64,000 nt of DNA, taken from contig NC_080543.1 of assembly GCF_028640845.1 (NCBI RefSeq), positions 9,393,959 to 9,457,958 on the forward strand. Direction: 5' to 3'. This DNA comes from Ahaetulla prasina (taxonomy: Eukaryota; Chordata; Lepidosauria; Squamata; Colubridae). Below are positions 21,545-32,689 of this stretch, one piece after another. The notes under the pieces are model-generated. The model saw only the letters and a list, made by a program, of their open reading frames with translations, had not been told where the DNA came from and made no database searches. The position numbers and the translations under genes were made by a program. Each line of letters begins with the position of its first letter. The first letter of the stretch is position 1.

Positions 21545-22053
21545 CAAGGGGTCTCAAACTCGATTTCATTGTGGGCCACGTCAGGATTGTGTTTGACCTC
21601 GTGTGTGTGTGTGTGTGTGTGTGAGGGTGGCATGGTCAGCTCAACATCAGCACTTCCCTTAAACCATCCCTCCCTCTCATGATTTCCTTCCTTCCTTCCT
21701 TCCTTCCTTCCTTCCTTCCTTCCTTCCTTCCTTCCTTCCTTCCTTCCTTCCTTCCTTCCTTCCTTTTTTCCTTCCCTCTTCCTTCTCCTTTCTTCTTCCT
21801 TCCCCTCTTTCCTTCTTTTTCCTTCCTTGCTCTCTTCCCATCTTCCCTTCTTTTTGTTGTCTTTCCTATTTCCCTTTCTCTTTTCCTCTCCCTTCTTGGG
21901 TGCTCAAATGCAAAAGGGGAAAAATATCTCCTTTTGTTTTGTTTTTAGTTTGTTTTGTTGGAAGAACCATTGAGGGCCACTCCTTCGCCGTTTCCAGATC
22001 TAAACACCGTGCAGGCCGAATCTGGCACCCGGGCCTTGAGTTTGACTCCCCGG
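21545..22053. mobile_element. hAT-like MITE family 5 containing (TTCC)n
   Basis: Starts CAAGGGGTCTCAAACTCG and ends CCTTGAGTTTGACTCCCCGG. Flanks are ACTTAGAG/CTTTAGAG. Inside are (GT)n at 21601-21622 and a 90-bp (TTCC)n tract at 21685-21774. Confidence 0.7.
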
Positions 22054-22179
22054 CTTTAGAGAATTCAGAGTTGATAAAAATATTCTGTAAATATTGGTAA
22101 TTGTAAATATCATGAAATAACTTTTAGGTTTATAGGAAGACATCAAGATCAAGATCATGTGAAGTATTAATACTACTTA

Positions 22180-23222
22180 TAATACTTGGTAAGACCACAC
22201 TTGGAAAATGCATCCAGTTTTGGTCGCCATGATATAAAAAAAATGTTGAGGCTCTAGAAAGAGTGCAGAGAAGAACAACAAAGATGATTAGGGGACTGGA
22301 GTCTAAAACACATGACAGTTTGAAGAATTGGATATGTCTAGTTCAGGGGTAGTCAACATTTTTATACCTGCCGCCCACTTTTGTATTTCTGTTAGTAGTA
22401 AAATTTTCTAACCACCCACCGGTTCCACAGTAATGTGCTGTGTATCATCGTCTGCGCATGCCTCTCGCGCATCGTGGATTGGGTTGGGGGGAGCACTGGC
22501 TACCAGCTCTGCTTGTCTGTTACAGCTGGGTGATGTGGGGGGAGATGCGTGAGCTATTCTGGGACGAGGCTCTTTTGTTTGAGGTCCCACTATAGCATCA
22601 TTTAGTTTCACTTACGTAACGGAACTAAACTTATGCGCGGGTGATACAAATAGTATATTTTCAGAAATTTTAATTGTCACGGGGAATTTTATGAAAACCT
22701 AATGAAAATGTTTTTAAATAATGCTATGAAACTTTTTTAAAAAGTCAATTAAATTAAAAAAAAAAAAGGAAAGTGCTTCCGTATCGGACAAAACTCCTAC
22801 CGCCCACCATGAAAGCTGGAATGCCCACTAGTGGGCGGTAGGGACCAAGTTGACTACCACTGGTCTAGTTTAATGAAAAGGAAGATCAAGAGTGACATTG
22901 TAGCAGTCTTCCAATATTTGAGGGGATGCCACCTGGAACAGAGGGTCAACTTATTTTCCAAAGCACCTGAGGGCAGAACAAGAAGCTATGGATGGAAACT
23001 AACCAAGGAGAGAAGCAACCTGGAATTAAGGAGAAACTTCCTAACAGTGAGGACAATTAACCAGTGGAACAGCTTGCCTCCAGAAGTTGTAGGTGTTTCA
23101 TCACTGGATGTTTTTAAGAGGAGAGTGGTCAACCATTTGTCTGAAATGGTAAAAGGTCTCCTGCTAGAGCAGGGGTTGGACTAGAAGACCTCTAAGGTCC
23201 CTTCCAATTCTGTTATTCTGTT
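22180..23222 (+). mobile_element. CR1 LINE interrupted by MITE family 2
   Basis: CR1 C-terminal sequence is split at the ...SLMKRR codons and resumes at 22863 ([20 protein letters not shown]). It ends cttccaattctgttattctg followed by (TC)n at 23254-23280. Confidence 0.87.
22344..22862. mobile_element. hAT-like MITE family 2
   Basis: CAGGGGTAGTCAAC...GTTGACTACCACTG with perfect duplication GTCTAGTT (22336-22343, 22863-22870). The 519-bp interior is not repetitive. Confidence 0.92.
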
Positions 23223-23253
23223 CTATTCTTTTCTGTACACCTGCTCGCTCTTG

Positions 23254-23293
<40 letters not shown>

Positions 23294-24084
23294 AAATATC
23301 TCCATGGATTATTATTTTTTGAAGGGAGGTGGAAAAATGAGGAATGTTAATGAGACTGATAAAAATTCTCTGAGTCTCAGAGAGAATAGGTACTGCGTAT
23401 ATCAAAACGCTGAATATATTTAAAGGAATGTGTTTCTTTTTGTTGATAATCCCATTGGAATTACGTCTGCTCCTCAGATAGTAATCATGAATAAAAATGG
23501 TCACTCCAAGAAGCCAATATTATACTATGATTAAATGTCGCAAATTTGAATGTTGGGGTAAATGGTAAAATTCTCCTGCTGTGTATAACCTTTTAGAAAG
23601 ACGAAAGGAGTTCACAAGCGAGAGACAAACTAGCTATTTCTGATTTTGTGCGGCACTATCTCCATTGTACAAATATTGGACATGTCAGCTGTGTGTGATT
23701 CCATTCTACGGAGACTAAGAGAAAGATAGCATAGCGGTTAAAACAGAAATTACTACAGCAAAACTGAGCAAAAAAACCAACAACACTTAATAAGAGCATT
23801 CCACATGCATTATTTAGCAGATGGCTCTATGAAATATTTACTAGCAAAGTAAACACAAAACACACAGAGACAAACAACAATCTCCAAATATATATGCAAA
23901 TGCAATAGCAAAATAAGGAAAAGTGCGATCTTTTGCAAATCAAGACTATCGTAGGGGGTCCAAATGCGAAAGTCCATTAACAGCAGGCCCTATAAGAAAG
24001 GAGTTATCTAACCTTAAAAACTCACAATGCAAACACGAACAGAAACAGCCAACCAAGAAATATCTGCCAATAGTGGATAACAGC
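23223..24084. other. Intronic DNA, no gene
   Basis: After the (TC)n/(AT)n tract to 23294, about 800 bp of unassigned AT-rich sequence. Confidence 0.5.
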
Positions 24085-24126
24085 CAGGAGTGGGCTTCAA
24101 AAATTTTAGCAAGGGGTTCTCTACAT

Positions 24127-24908
24127 CAGCAGTCACCAACTGGTGGTCTGTGGACCACCGGTGGTCCACGAGAAAATTTTGGTGGTCTGCAGAAAAATTG
24201 TTTGCATTTTTCATATTGCACTAAATCAGGGGTCGTCAGACTAAGGCCCTTGGGACAGAAATGTGTAATGAAGGTTTATGTTGCTGCAGAGAGTCTCCCC
24301 CTATGGGGTCTTTTTGTGTGGGTTGGAGGGGGGCAGAAATTCCAACTTGGGGTCTGGTTCAGCCTCCTGGTGCGGGGATTTGGGTGAAGGCTGGAGGGAA
24401 GTGCCGCTGGTGGAGAAGAGCCGGAGGGCCTTATTCCAGTGGGACAGCATCATGGCCTGGAACTGGCTGACCATCTCAGCCTGCTGAGCCTCCAGGTGCC
24501 GGTACCTGGCCTTGCACTCCTGCAGGTCTTCCCATTGCTTGGAAAGCCTATGCTCCTAGTCCTCAGTGAGGTGCTTCTGCTGAGCCTCCTTCTTGGTCAG
24601 ATCCAATTTGAACTGAGCCAGCTGTTTTGCAAACTCTTTCTCATGGTGGCTGCTTAGTTCCAGCTTCCTGTTGGGGTCCTAAGGAGCCCGGGCAGGGAGA
24701 TGAGGAGTGTCTGGGAGGGGAGGGGCGAGTAGAGGCTGGCGAGGTGACCCTTGATGTGAGTGACAGCGAGCTGACCACACCCACTCAGTCACATGACCAT
24801 CTAGTCATGCCCACTCAGCTAGTCATTAGGCAGATCATATTAATGGTCCGTGGGATTTAAAATTATGAATTTAGTGGTCCCTGAGGTCCAAAAGGTTGGT
24901 GACCCCTG
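24127..24908. mobile_element. hAT-like nonautonomous element carrying a coding-gene fragment
   Basis: CAGCAGTCACCAAC...GTTGGTGACCCCTG with perfect duplication CTCTACAT (24119-24126, 24909-24916). An inner CAGGGGTCGTCAGACTAAGG at 24228 may mark a second nested terminus. The middle holds a coiled-coil coding fragment on the minus strand. Confidence 0.8.
24301..24678 (-). pseudogene. Captured coiled-coil protein fragment
   Basis: The minus frame of 126 codons has one internal TAG (24556-24558). It reads DPNRKLELSSHHEKEFAKQL, KLDLTKKEAQQKHLTED*, EHRLSKQWEDLQECKARYRH, LEAQQAEMVSQFQAMMLSHW and a Ser/Pro-rich end. Heptad-like L/E/K/Q pattern and codon-like composition indicate a host centrosomal- or cytoskeletal-type coiled-coil gene. 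I cannot name the parent. No intron interrupts it, so it derives from one exon or from mRNA. Confidence 0.6.
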
Positions 24909-25305
24909 CTCTACATGGTTGCTGGGTGGGCGTGGTCATGGTGGGCATGGCCTAGTCGGCCTCCTGCACCACGGCAGGGGGCCTTTTTTGCCCTCCCCGG
25001 GCTCTGGAGGCGTTCCTTGAGCCTCTGGGAGAGCAAAAATGGCCTCTCCAGGCTACAGAGGCCCTCTGGAGGCCCCTTTTCGGCCTTCTCGAACTTCCGG
25101 TAGGCCTGTTTTTTGCTCTCCCTGAGCCTCCGCGCAGGCCTGGCACTTACCTGCATCCAAAACGGGCCGCGTGGGGACTCCTGGGAGGGGCGGGGTGGGG
25201 TGAGCGGGGCCAGCCAGAAGTGGGGCTTGGGGGTTCTCCGAACTGCACAGAATCTTAGCTAGAGGTTCTCCCGAACCTCTGCGAACCCCAAGCAGCCCAT
25301 CCCTG

Positions 25306-25689
25306 ATACCGGCTCATATTTACGACAGTTTCAGTGTCTTTCATTCACATGAACAGGATTGGTGACCTTCCAGCTTCTGACAAGCACAATGAATAGGGGG
25401 AAGGGTGGATTCGCTTAACAGCTATGTGATTTGCTTATTGACCATGGTAAAAATGGTTGTAAAATTGGGTTTGGTCCTGTGGTGACTCACTTAATGACCA
25501 TATTGCTTAGCAACCAGAATTCTGGTCCAAATTGTGGTTGTAAGTCAAGGGCAAGAGGATAATAAGGAGCATTCTGTGTGTGTCTGTGTGTTAGAGGTTA
25601 TGACAAGAGAACAATTTACTACTGTTTTCAAGTCAACAAATCTTTTGTGAGGCATCAAATTTTGGCCTCAGTTGCAGTTGTTACTTGAG
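25306..25689. other. Intronic DNA, no gene
   Basis: Unassigned. Shares the acttaatgaccatattgctt / agcaaccagaattctggtcc wording seen at 46450 and 56450. Confidence 0.45.
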
Positions 25690-25940
25690 TGGTGCGGTGG
25701 CCTAGAGGTGGAGCTCTCGCCTCACAATCTGGAGGCTGTGAGTTCGATCCTAGGTAGAGGCAGATATTTCTCTCTCTGGGCACGCTGCGAATATATCTGC
25801 TGAAAATAACCTCCACATTGGCGACAGGAAGGGCATCGGGCCAGGAAACACTCAGCTACATTCAGTTGCCCAGACTCCACCCTGTTGCAAGGGATTATGG
25901 GATCATTAAAAGAGGATGATGATGATGATAAAAGTGTTGT
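25690..25940 (+). mobile_element. tRNA-derived SINE, family C
   Basis: Head ggtgcggtggcctagaggtg with box B-like gttcgatccta, body gcgacaggaagggcatcggg, and (GAT)n tail. A 14-bp duplication, AGTTGTTACTTGAG, lies at 25676-25689 and 25941-25954. Confidence 0.88.
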
Positions 25941-25954
25941 AGTTGTTACTTGAG

Positions 25955-26389
25955 AGCTACCTATACACTAAAAGATGATGAGAGCCTTGTTCACAAAAAT
26001 GTTTTCAGCAAGAAAAGAGGAAGAAAAAATAAAAAGATTGGGCCGTTTGAGATTTTGGCATGTTGAAAAAAATGTACTGAGGATAAATAAATGGTCCGAG
26101 CCAGGGAAATTGAAAGGAATTATGTAAATTGGATCATTAGATCTATCCGATCAGATTCCTAGCTCATAAATAAACGTTTCCTCGGATGCTCTATTTTGAA
26201 CAGATAAGAAGCGATAGAATAGAGACAGATGGTTCATTTGAGAGATAAACTTACGACAACCCCTTCTGCCTTTCATGGCATTTCTCCATGAAGGGGAAAA
26301 AAAAATCCTCTTCAGGATTTAATTATCTAAACGGCTATGAGATAGCAAGCTAGAGCCTGAGAAAATTTGATGCCATGCGGTTTGGTAGT
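25955..26389. other. Intronic DNA, no gene
   Basis: Nothing recognised. Confidence 0.5.
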
Positions 26390-26534
26390 CAGTGGTGGGA
26401 TTCAGCCGGTTCAGGCAAACCGGTCGTGGCGACTGCGGGAAACTCCGCCCATCCACCCAGATGTAATGCGCAAGCGGAAGGCTGCGTGCATGCGCAGGGG
26501 AACCGGTAGGGAATATAAGTGAATCCCATCTCTG
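26390..26534. mobile_element. hAT-like MITE family 1, short subtype
   Basis: CAGTGGTGGGATTCA...TGAATCCCATCTCTG with perfect duplication TTGGTAGT (26382-26389, 26535-26542). The shortest intact copy, 145 bp. Confidence 0.92.
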
Positions 26535-27078
26535 TTGGTAGTCCTTTATTTGTGGAAAAGCTGGAGGATGAACTATTGAGGGAACTGTCTATGGAGAGTC
26601 TCAGTCATCCGGGTCATGGTTGTCCCAAAGGTGCTTTTTCAGGGGGCAAGTGGACTTTCTTGTTTTACTCTGAAGACGTTTCGCTTCTCATCCAAGAAGC
26701 TTCTTCAGCTCTATCTGGATGGTGGGGAATGGAAGGATTTATACTCCATGCAGGCAGCTGGTCATTTGCATCCTTTTAGAGAGTCGTTGAGGCCACTTCA
26801 AGATTTAAATTGCAGAGTGCAGGAACCATTTGCACCTCAGTTTGCGATGCAGGCAACACAGACTCATCTCCAACAGCCTGGTTGAAAAACATCCTGAAGC
26901 CAAGAAGACTCCACACCCTTTTTCACTACTCAGGTGACTCAGGACACAGAGAAGCCTCCATGTGGCCTCAATGACTCTCTAAAAGAATGCAGTACAATGC
27001 GGTGAGCAGATCAGTACATTGGGGAAACAAAACAACCACTTTATAAACGCATGGCACAACATAGGAGAGCATACCCAG

Positions 27079-27709
27079 TATTGTGACTCGTCCTCCCTCC
27101 TCTCCTCAGCTGGGTCCCTCCCGTCTCCAACCGGGCCTTTTATCAGACTCCGAGTCTGATAATGAAGATGAAAGGCCTGTCATGACTCCAACCCCCGGTC
27201 CTGGCCCCATGCCTGGAGAGGATTCAAGGAGTGAAAGGACAAGCCCAATAAACCTGACTCATACAGCGTGTGTTCCTTTGGCTCAGCCTTCAGAGCAGGA
27301 AGCCAGCCAGGTGGTGGAATTACCTGGCCCTACTCCCTCTGACTCCTCCCTTTCCCAGATGCTGACAGCAGATCCAGCTGAAGACAATTCAGAGTAGGTG
27401 GACCCTCACTTCCGGAGATCTGAGAGGCAACGCCAGCAGAAGGAAAGGTGGGGCAGGCCTGGATAAATGCTGAGTCATGGAGCCACACCCCACAGCCTAT
27501 ATAAAGGACCTACTTTTGGCATTCCAATCTTGAGTCAAGCAAAGTCTTATCTAGTTTGCTGATATTGGACTCTATCGCTGAAGTCACAACTTGAACTCCT
27601 GCCTGCCCTGATAAAGCTCGAAGGAACTTGGCAAGCTGCAGAGGCTTCGTTGCCAAGTTTGTTACAAACTTCCTTGACTCGTTCGTCGGAGTGGGGTTGG
27701 GACACGACA
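27079..27709 (+). mobile_element. Solo LTR, gypsy-type family G
   Basis: Flanked by CCCAG/CCCAT. Ends TATTGTG...GACACGACA. TATA box in cctatataaagga near 27500. The frame from LTR nucleotide 2 encodes GLLSDSESDNEDERPV ... FRRSERQRQQKERWGRPG, with one stop before the basic part. Inserted in the PLE. Confidence 0.83.
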
Positions 27710-27909
27710 CCCATCATGACAAGATTCAGCAGTCCACCTGCATTTAAAAGACAAAGGCCACTCGTTTGAAGACAGCAAAGTCCACATTTTGGACAGAGAG
27801 GATCACTGGATAGAAAGAGGGGGTCAAAGAGTCCATCGATGTCAAAAACTGAACAGCCATCTCTCAACAGAGGGGGAGGCATATGATATCATTTATCTCC
27901 AGTCTACAT

Positions 27910-28788
27910 TGTTGTGACCAAGGCTCAAGTAGTGATTATTAAACACAATTCAGTCCTCAACAAACTTATTTTATTAAAACAGCTGAGAATTAATTCATTC
28001 ACAGCTTAGTTCAAAACAAAATTCTTAATAACCAGTCCGTAGGCCTTATCACCAACCTTTGATGTCTTTGGCAACCTGCCAAAGGGTTTTCTTGGCAAAA
28101 GGTCTCTGTGGCTCAGACTGGTAAGACAGTCTGTTATTAACAGCAGCTGCTTGCAATTAATGCAGGTTCAAGCCCCACCAGGCCCAAGGTTGACTCAGCC
28201 TTCCATCCTTTATAAGGTAGGTAAAATGAGGACCCAGATTGTTGGGGGCAATAAGTTGACTTTGTATATAATATACAAATGGATGAAGACTATTGCTTGA
28301 CATAGTGTAAGCCGCCCTGAGTCTTCGGAGAAGGGCGGGATATAAATACAAATAAAATAAATAAAATAAATAAAAAAAACCACACAAAGTTCAAGAGACG
28401 CTGACAAGAAGCACGGAAATCAACGTTGCTTTTCTACAAAGACTCCAATGGCTCGTTGCACTTTTAAGCCTTATGGGAGTGGCCAATCGTCTTCTGGCCT
28501 TACTCCTGAGTCGTCCTTTTTGCTTCAGCTGCTCTTGCCTTCTGGAAGCTCTTCGCATGCGTGCATTAGGAACACGCTTCCTCCTGTTCCTCTGCCTCTC
28601 TGCTGTCCGCCTCTGGAGGCTCGGGAGTCTGCGCATTGCTCCCAGATGGCCCTGGATCCATCTCTGCCTCCGATGCAGAGCCCTCGTCCGGGCCTTCCCC
28701 TGACTCCAGGACTGGCCCATCGTCCTCCCCAGCCTCCTAACTGTCTGACTCCGCTGCCAGGTCCGCGGGCTGCTGGCGGACCACAACA
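27910..28788 (-). mobile_element. Solo LTR, family G2, with nested SINE
   Basis: TGTTGTG...CACAACA, flanks TACAT/TACAA, inserted in the PLE. A family D SINE splits it at about 28105. The minus frame from its start encodes ...LAAESDS then a stop then EAGEDDGP and SASEAEMDPGP. Confidence 0.83.
28105..28376 (+). mobile_element. SINE with L2-like tail, family D
   Basis: tRNA-like head ctctgtggctcagactggta, box B-like ggttcaagccc, tail gccgccctgagtcttcggag and (AAATA)n. It is the innermost member of a three-layer nest. Confidence 0.85.
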
Positions 28789-29214
28789 TACAACACAGTC
28801 CTTTCAGCAGTTCCAAGAAGGTTCAATACTCATTTGCACTACTCAGGTGACCCTGATGACACAGATAAATCTCCAGGTGGCCTCAACGACTCGCTAAAAA
28901 AATGCAAAAGAGCAGCTATCAATCCTTCCATTCCCCACCATCCAGTCAGAACTGAAGAAGCTTCTTAATGTCTTCAAAGAAAAACCAGGAAGTCCACTTG
29001 ACACCTGAAAAAGCATCTTTGAAACATATTAAGGGAACAAGGGCTCGGGAGCCGGAATCACAACAGTACAGTATGTGTGGTCTACTGGACAGATGGATTA
29101 GGGGTGACATGATAGCAGTCTTCCTCTATTTTAGGGCGATCCCCTTTGGCAACCTTCTGACGAGCAAAGTCAATGGGGAGGCCGGATTCACTTAACAACC
29201 ATGTTACTAACTGA

Positions 29215-29545
29215 ACAACTGCACTTTTTGGACTGTTGCCTACTGGCAGAAGATACAGAACAATTAAAACGCAGACCACACGTTTTCTGCATAATTTTTA
29301 TCCCAGCGCTATCATTGCACTCAACAATGAACTAAAGGGCTACCATCAGTGAGTTGTTGGACAGCATTACTTAGTCTGTTGTGTGGGTGTTTGGGTGGTT
29401 CAGGGGTGGGGAATTTGTGGTGGGTAGGGGGGTGTTTGGGGATTGTTATGGGTGTTGGGCCTGGTCTTTGGGTGTTAAGTGAATGTCGTTGAATGGGTAC
29501 ACTGTGTATATACGTACAATGACAATAAAGTTATTATTATTAAAG
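29215..29545 (+). mobile_element. Rex1-like LINE 3' end
   Basis: Encodes LLPTGRRYRTIKTQTTRF and a terminal FYPSAI...LNNELKGYHQ, the C-terminus of Rex1-type LINEs, then a G-rich UTR ending acaatgacaataaagttatt. Confidence 0.65.
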
Positions 29546-29546
29546 G

Positions 29547-29900
29547 TAAAGGTAAAGGTTCCTCTCCCACATACGTGCTAGTCGTTGCCAACTCTAGGGG
29601 GCGGTGCTCATCTCCATTTCAAAGCCAAAGAGCCAGCGCTGTCCGAAGACGTCTCCGTGGTCATGTGGCTGGCATGACTCAACGCCAAAGGGCACGGAAT
29701 GCTGTTACCTTCCCACCAAAGGTGGTCCCTATTTTTTCTACTTGCATTTTTTACGTGCTTTCGAAACTGCTAGGTTGGCAGAAGCTGGGATGAATAACGG
29801 GAGCTCACCCCGTGACGAGGCACTCAGAATTCGAACCGTTGAACTACCGACCTTTCGATCGACAAACACAACCTCTTAGCCACTGAGCCACCGCCTCCCT
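29547..29900 (-). mobile_element. tRNA-derived SINE, family A
   Basis: Reverse full-length copy, aaaggtaaaggttcctctcc to ccaccgcctccct, inserted after the LINE tail at 29545. Confidence 0.87.
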
Positions 29901-30430
29901 GTGAACCGGTAGCGAAGGTAAATGAATATGACCCGTGAAAATGACCCCTTACGAGTGCTTCACACAACAGCTTGAGTCTCCCTCCTTGACATGGGTCACT
30001 TTGAGCTTACAATATGCTCACAGCCACAAAGGGAGAATTACATTCCTTACTGTAGGGAAAAAAAAAAAACATATGGTAAAGCTAAGGTGACATAGGCCAA
30101 TCAAATCCCCAAATCTTCCTAGGCATTTCATTAATAATTGACAAGGCATTAATTAAAAATTAAAAACTTGCAAAAAAATAAATAAATACTGGAAGCTCAA
30201 CACCGCAGGTTCAGCTGCCGAAGAAATCACCCAGAATGAAGACTCCGATTTCCTGGAAAACTTTAGGAGGCCTAACAGATGTTGAAGGACGTTAACACAA
30301 AAAGAGGTGACACGAAAGACATTTAGGACTCTGGATTATTATAGTCAGGTTAGGAAAGGTAAGAAAATTAAGATGTCAGTGGCACAATGACACATTTTGA
30401 AGGAGAGCAGAATGCAGATAGAAGAAAATA
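29901..30430. other. Intronic DNA, no gene
   Basis: Unassigned AT-rich sequence after a short ccggtag fragment. Confidence 0.5.
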
Positions 30431-30910
30431 TCTGTAGCTCAGGGTTGAACTGGAGAGTCCCCGGTGCTCTCAGAGCTTGGTTGTTTTCTTGCAGACATTT
30501 CATTACCATAGTAGGTAACATCATCAGTATTAGAAAGAGTGAGGTTTGATCCAGGGGTGGTGTTCACTTTGCTACTGGTTCGCAAATGTGAGCGTGCATG
30601 GAGGGCCTTCCGCGTAAGCGCAGAGAGTCAAAAACGGGACGTGGTGATGTCTGATTGGGTGGGCAGAGCCTCCCGCAGCTGCCACTACCGGTTCACACGA
30701 CCCGGTTAGAACTGGCTAAATACCACTGGTTTGATCTCTTTTTATATACTAAAGGTTTGCAATTGTTCCCTGGTGGTTCCAATCCCTTCTAGGACTTCAA
30801 CTTGCATTTGTTCCTACTTCCTGCTAGCACTGATAACTTTACTTAGTTGGGTAGTGGAATGTCTGTTAGAAAACAACCAAGATCAGAGGGCACCGGGGAC
30901 CCCATAGGAT
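30431..30910. mobile_element. PLE family 3, divergent pair around a MITE
   Basis: Minus-oriented end with ribozyme-like motif 30494-30527 and plus-oriented end with motif 30830-30863 (core CTGATAA). The MITE at 30552-30728 lies between. Confidence 0.65.
30552..30728. mobile_element. hAT-like MITE family 1
   Basis: CAGGGGTGGTGTTCAC...GGCTAAATACCACTG, perfect duplication GTTTGATC (30544-30551, 30729-30736). Confidence 0.9.
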
Positions 30911-30999
30911 ATGTGAGAATGCGCACCATCCCTTCTGGTCACTACTTCTGAGTCTACACACGTTCTAGGGAAGCTCCATATTTTACTTTTCATCTAACA

Positions 31000-31520
31000 C
31001 AGGGGTAGTCAACCTTTTTATACCTACCACCCACTTTTGTATCTCTGTTAGTAGTAAAATTTTCTAACCGCCCACCGGTTCCACAGTAATGCACTGTGTA
31101 TCGTCGTCTGCGCAAGCCTCTCGTGCATCGTGGATTGGGGTTGGGGGGGGGGGCGCTGGCTGCCAGCTCTGCTTGTCTGTTACAGCTGGGTGGTGTGAGG
31201 GGGGGAGATGCGCGAGCTATTCTGGGACGAGGGTCTTTTGTTTGCAGTCACACTATAGCGCCACTTAGTTTCACTTACGTAACGCGAACTAAACTTATGC
31301 GCGGGCGATACAAATAGTATATTTTCAGAAATTTAAATTGTCACGGGGAATTTTATGAAATCCTAATGAAAATGTTTTTAAATAATGGTATGATTTTTTT
31401 TTAAAGTCAATTAAATTTAAAAAAAGGAAAGTGCTTCAGTATCGGACAAAACCCCTACCGCCCACCATGAAAGCTGGAATGCCCACTAGTGGGCGGTAGG
31501 GACCAGGTTGACTACCACTG
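31000..31520. mobile_element. hAT-like MITE family 2
   Basis: 521 bp, perfect duplication ATCTAACA (30992-30999, 31521-31528). Close to the copy at 22344. Confidence 0.92.
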
Positions 31521-32094
31521 ATCTAACAGATGAAATGCCCACCCTGGTCCCCTGAGGTCAAACACAACCCTGATGCGCCTCTCAATGAAATCAAGTTTGA
31601 CACTTCTGATCTAGACAGTAACTGCACAGTAATACTGGAAATTATCACCATCTAAAGCCCAACAACAAATTTTTTTTAAACAACTCCAGCAAGCATGCCC
31701 ACAGCGAAACATTAATTATCATTTCCTTTTAAAATCCAGCATTTTGTGCTGGATTCTATCAGCTGTCACTTTTGATTTAAGATGCCACCGTTTGCAGATT
31801 TGTCAGTCCTCATCCAATTTCACTCTCTGGAGAAACAATCGAATTTGCATCTCAAGTTAATAGAAGGTCACTGCAAAACAATTCACGATAGGGAAGGAGA
31901 TTTTGCATCAGATAGCTTTACTACCTTTGGGTTTCTGAATTAATGTACATCTACGGTTATAATCTGTCCGCCAATCTCTCTGTCCTGATTGAGTGGCAAA
32001 GTAAAATTAACATAATTGTGAATACATCAGATAAAATAAGTGCATGTGTTCCCCAAATCCTTTGCCAGAACCCTGTATTAGCCCCACCACAAAA
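31521..32094. other. Intronic DNA with a MITE family 5 remnant
   Basis: The block at about 31545-31615 (ctgaggtcaaacacaaccct ... aatcaagtttgacacttctg) is a decayed family 5 MITE. The rest is unassigned. Confidence 0.5.
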
Positions 32095-32533
32095 AATGTT
32101 AAAGGAATGATTGAAGATATGTAATTAAGAAATAGAAATAGAAATAATTTGAAATGAAATCGGGGCTGCTCAGCTGCCATTTCAGAAGGGAATGGAAAGG
32201 GAGAGGAGAGAGTGAAGGAAGAAAGTAGGTAGGAAAGAGAGAGGTAGAAAAGGGGGAAAGGAGAGGAAGAAGAAAGGGGAAAGAGAGAGGGTTAGAAAGG
32301 GTGGAGGAAAAGAGTAGGGAAGGAGGAGAGGATGTAGAAAAGCGAAGGAGAGGAAGGATGAAGAAAGTAGAAGAAAGTAGAGAAGGGAGGAGGAAAGGTT
32401 TGTTAAGGAAGGAAGTGGTAGCTGGGCAGGTCCGAATAAGTAACAAATGAAAGTTAATGACTAATGTTGAATAAGAGACTGTATATTGAATAGGTTGTTG
32501 GAAAATGGAAATAAAACTTTTTTACAAAAAAAA
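32095..32533 (+). mobile_element. L1-like LINE 3' UTR
   Basis: Same architecture as 19310: gctgctcagctgccatttca, polypurine tract, gctgggcaggtccgaataag, then aaataaaacttttttac and poly(A). Confidence 0.65.
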
Positions 32534-32689
32534 AAAAGTTAAAAACGTTAATTTTTCTGTTAACTGAATGGAAGGAACTGTTTAAATGGGAAACAGGAAT
32601 GCAGTATTATAGAAAGTGGAAAACACAAAGGTATAGGGAGCAGGAAAAAACAATAAGAGCAAATAGTTTAGTTTAGGTTAAGGCACCAG

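Larger units (their letters stand above)
24085..25305. mobile_element. hAT-like MITE, CAGGAGTGGGC subtype, carrying a nested element
   Basis: Ends CAGGAGTGGGCTTC and GCAGCCCATCCCTG. Flanks ATAACAGC/ATACCGGC. A second element occupies 24127-24908. The rest is related to the copy at 17767. Confidence 0.75.
26597..29015 (+). mobile_element. PLE family 2 with GIY-YIG end, split by two LTRs
   Basis: A minus-oriented PLE end (26597-26810; ribozyme-like motif 26675-26708) is followed by a plus-oriented body. At 27000-27066 it encodes EQYIGETKQPL, the YIG half of a GIY-YIG nuclease. After an LTR it resumes at 27715 with HLKDKGHSFEDSKVHILDRE. After a second LTR the 3' UTR resumes at 28794 and ends about 29015, with the ribozyme motif internally deleted (28951-28980). 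Confidence 0.8.
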
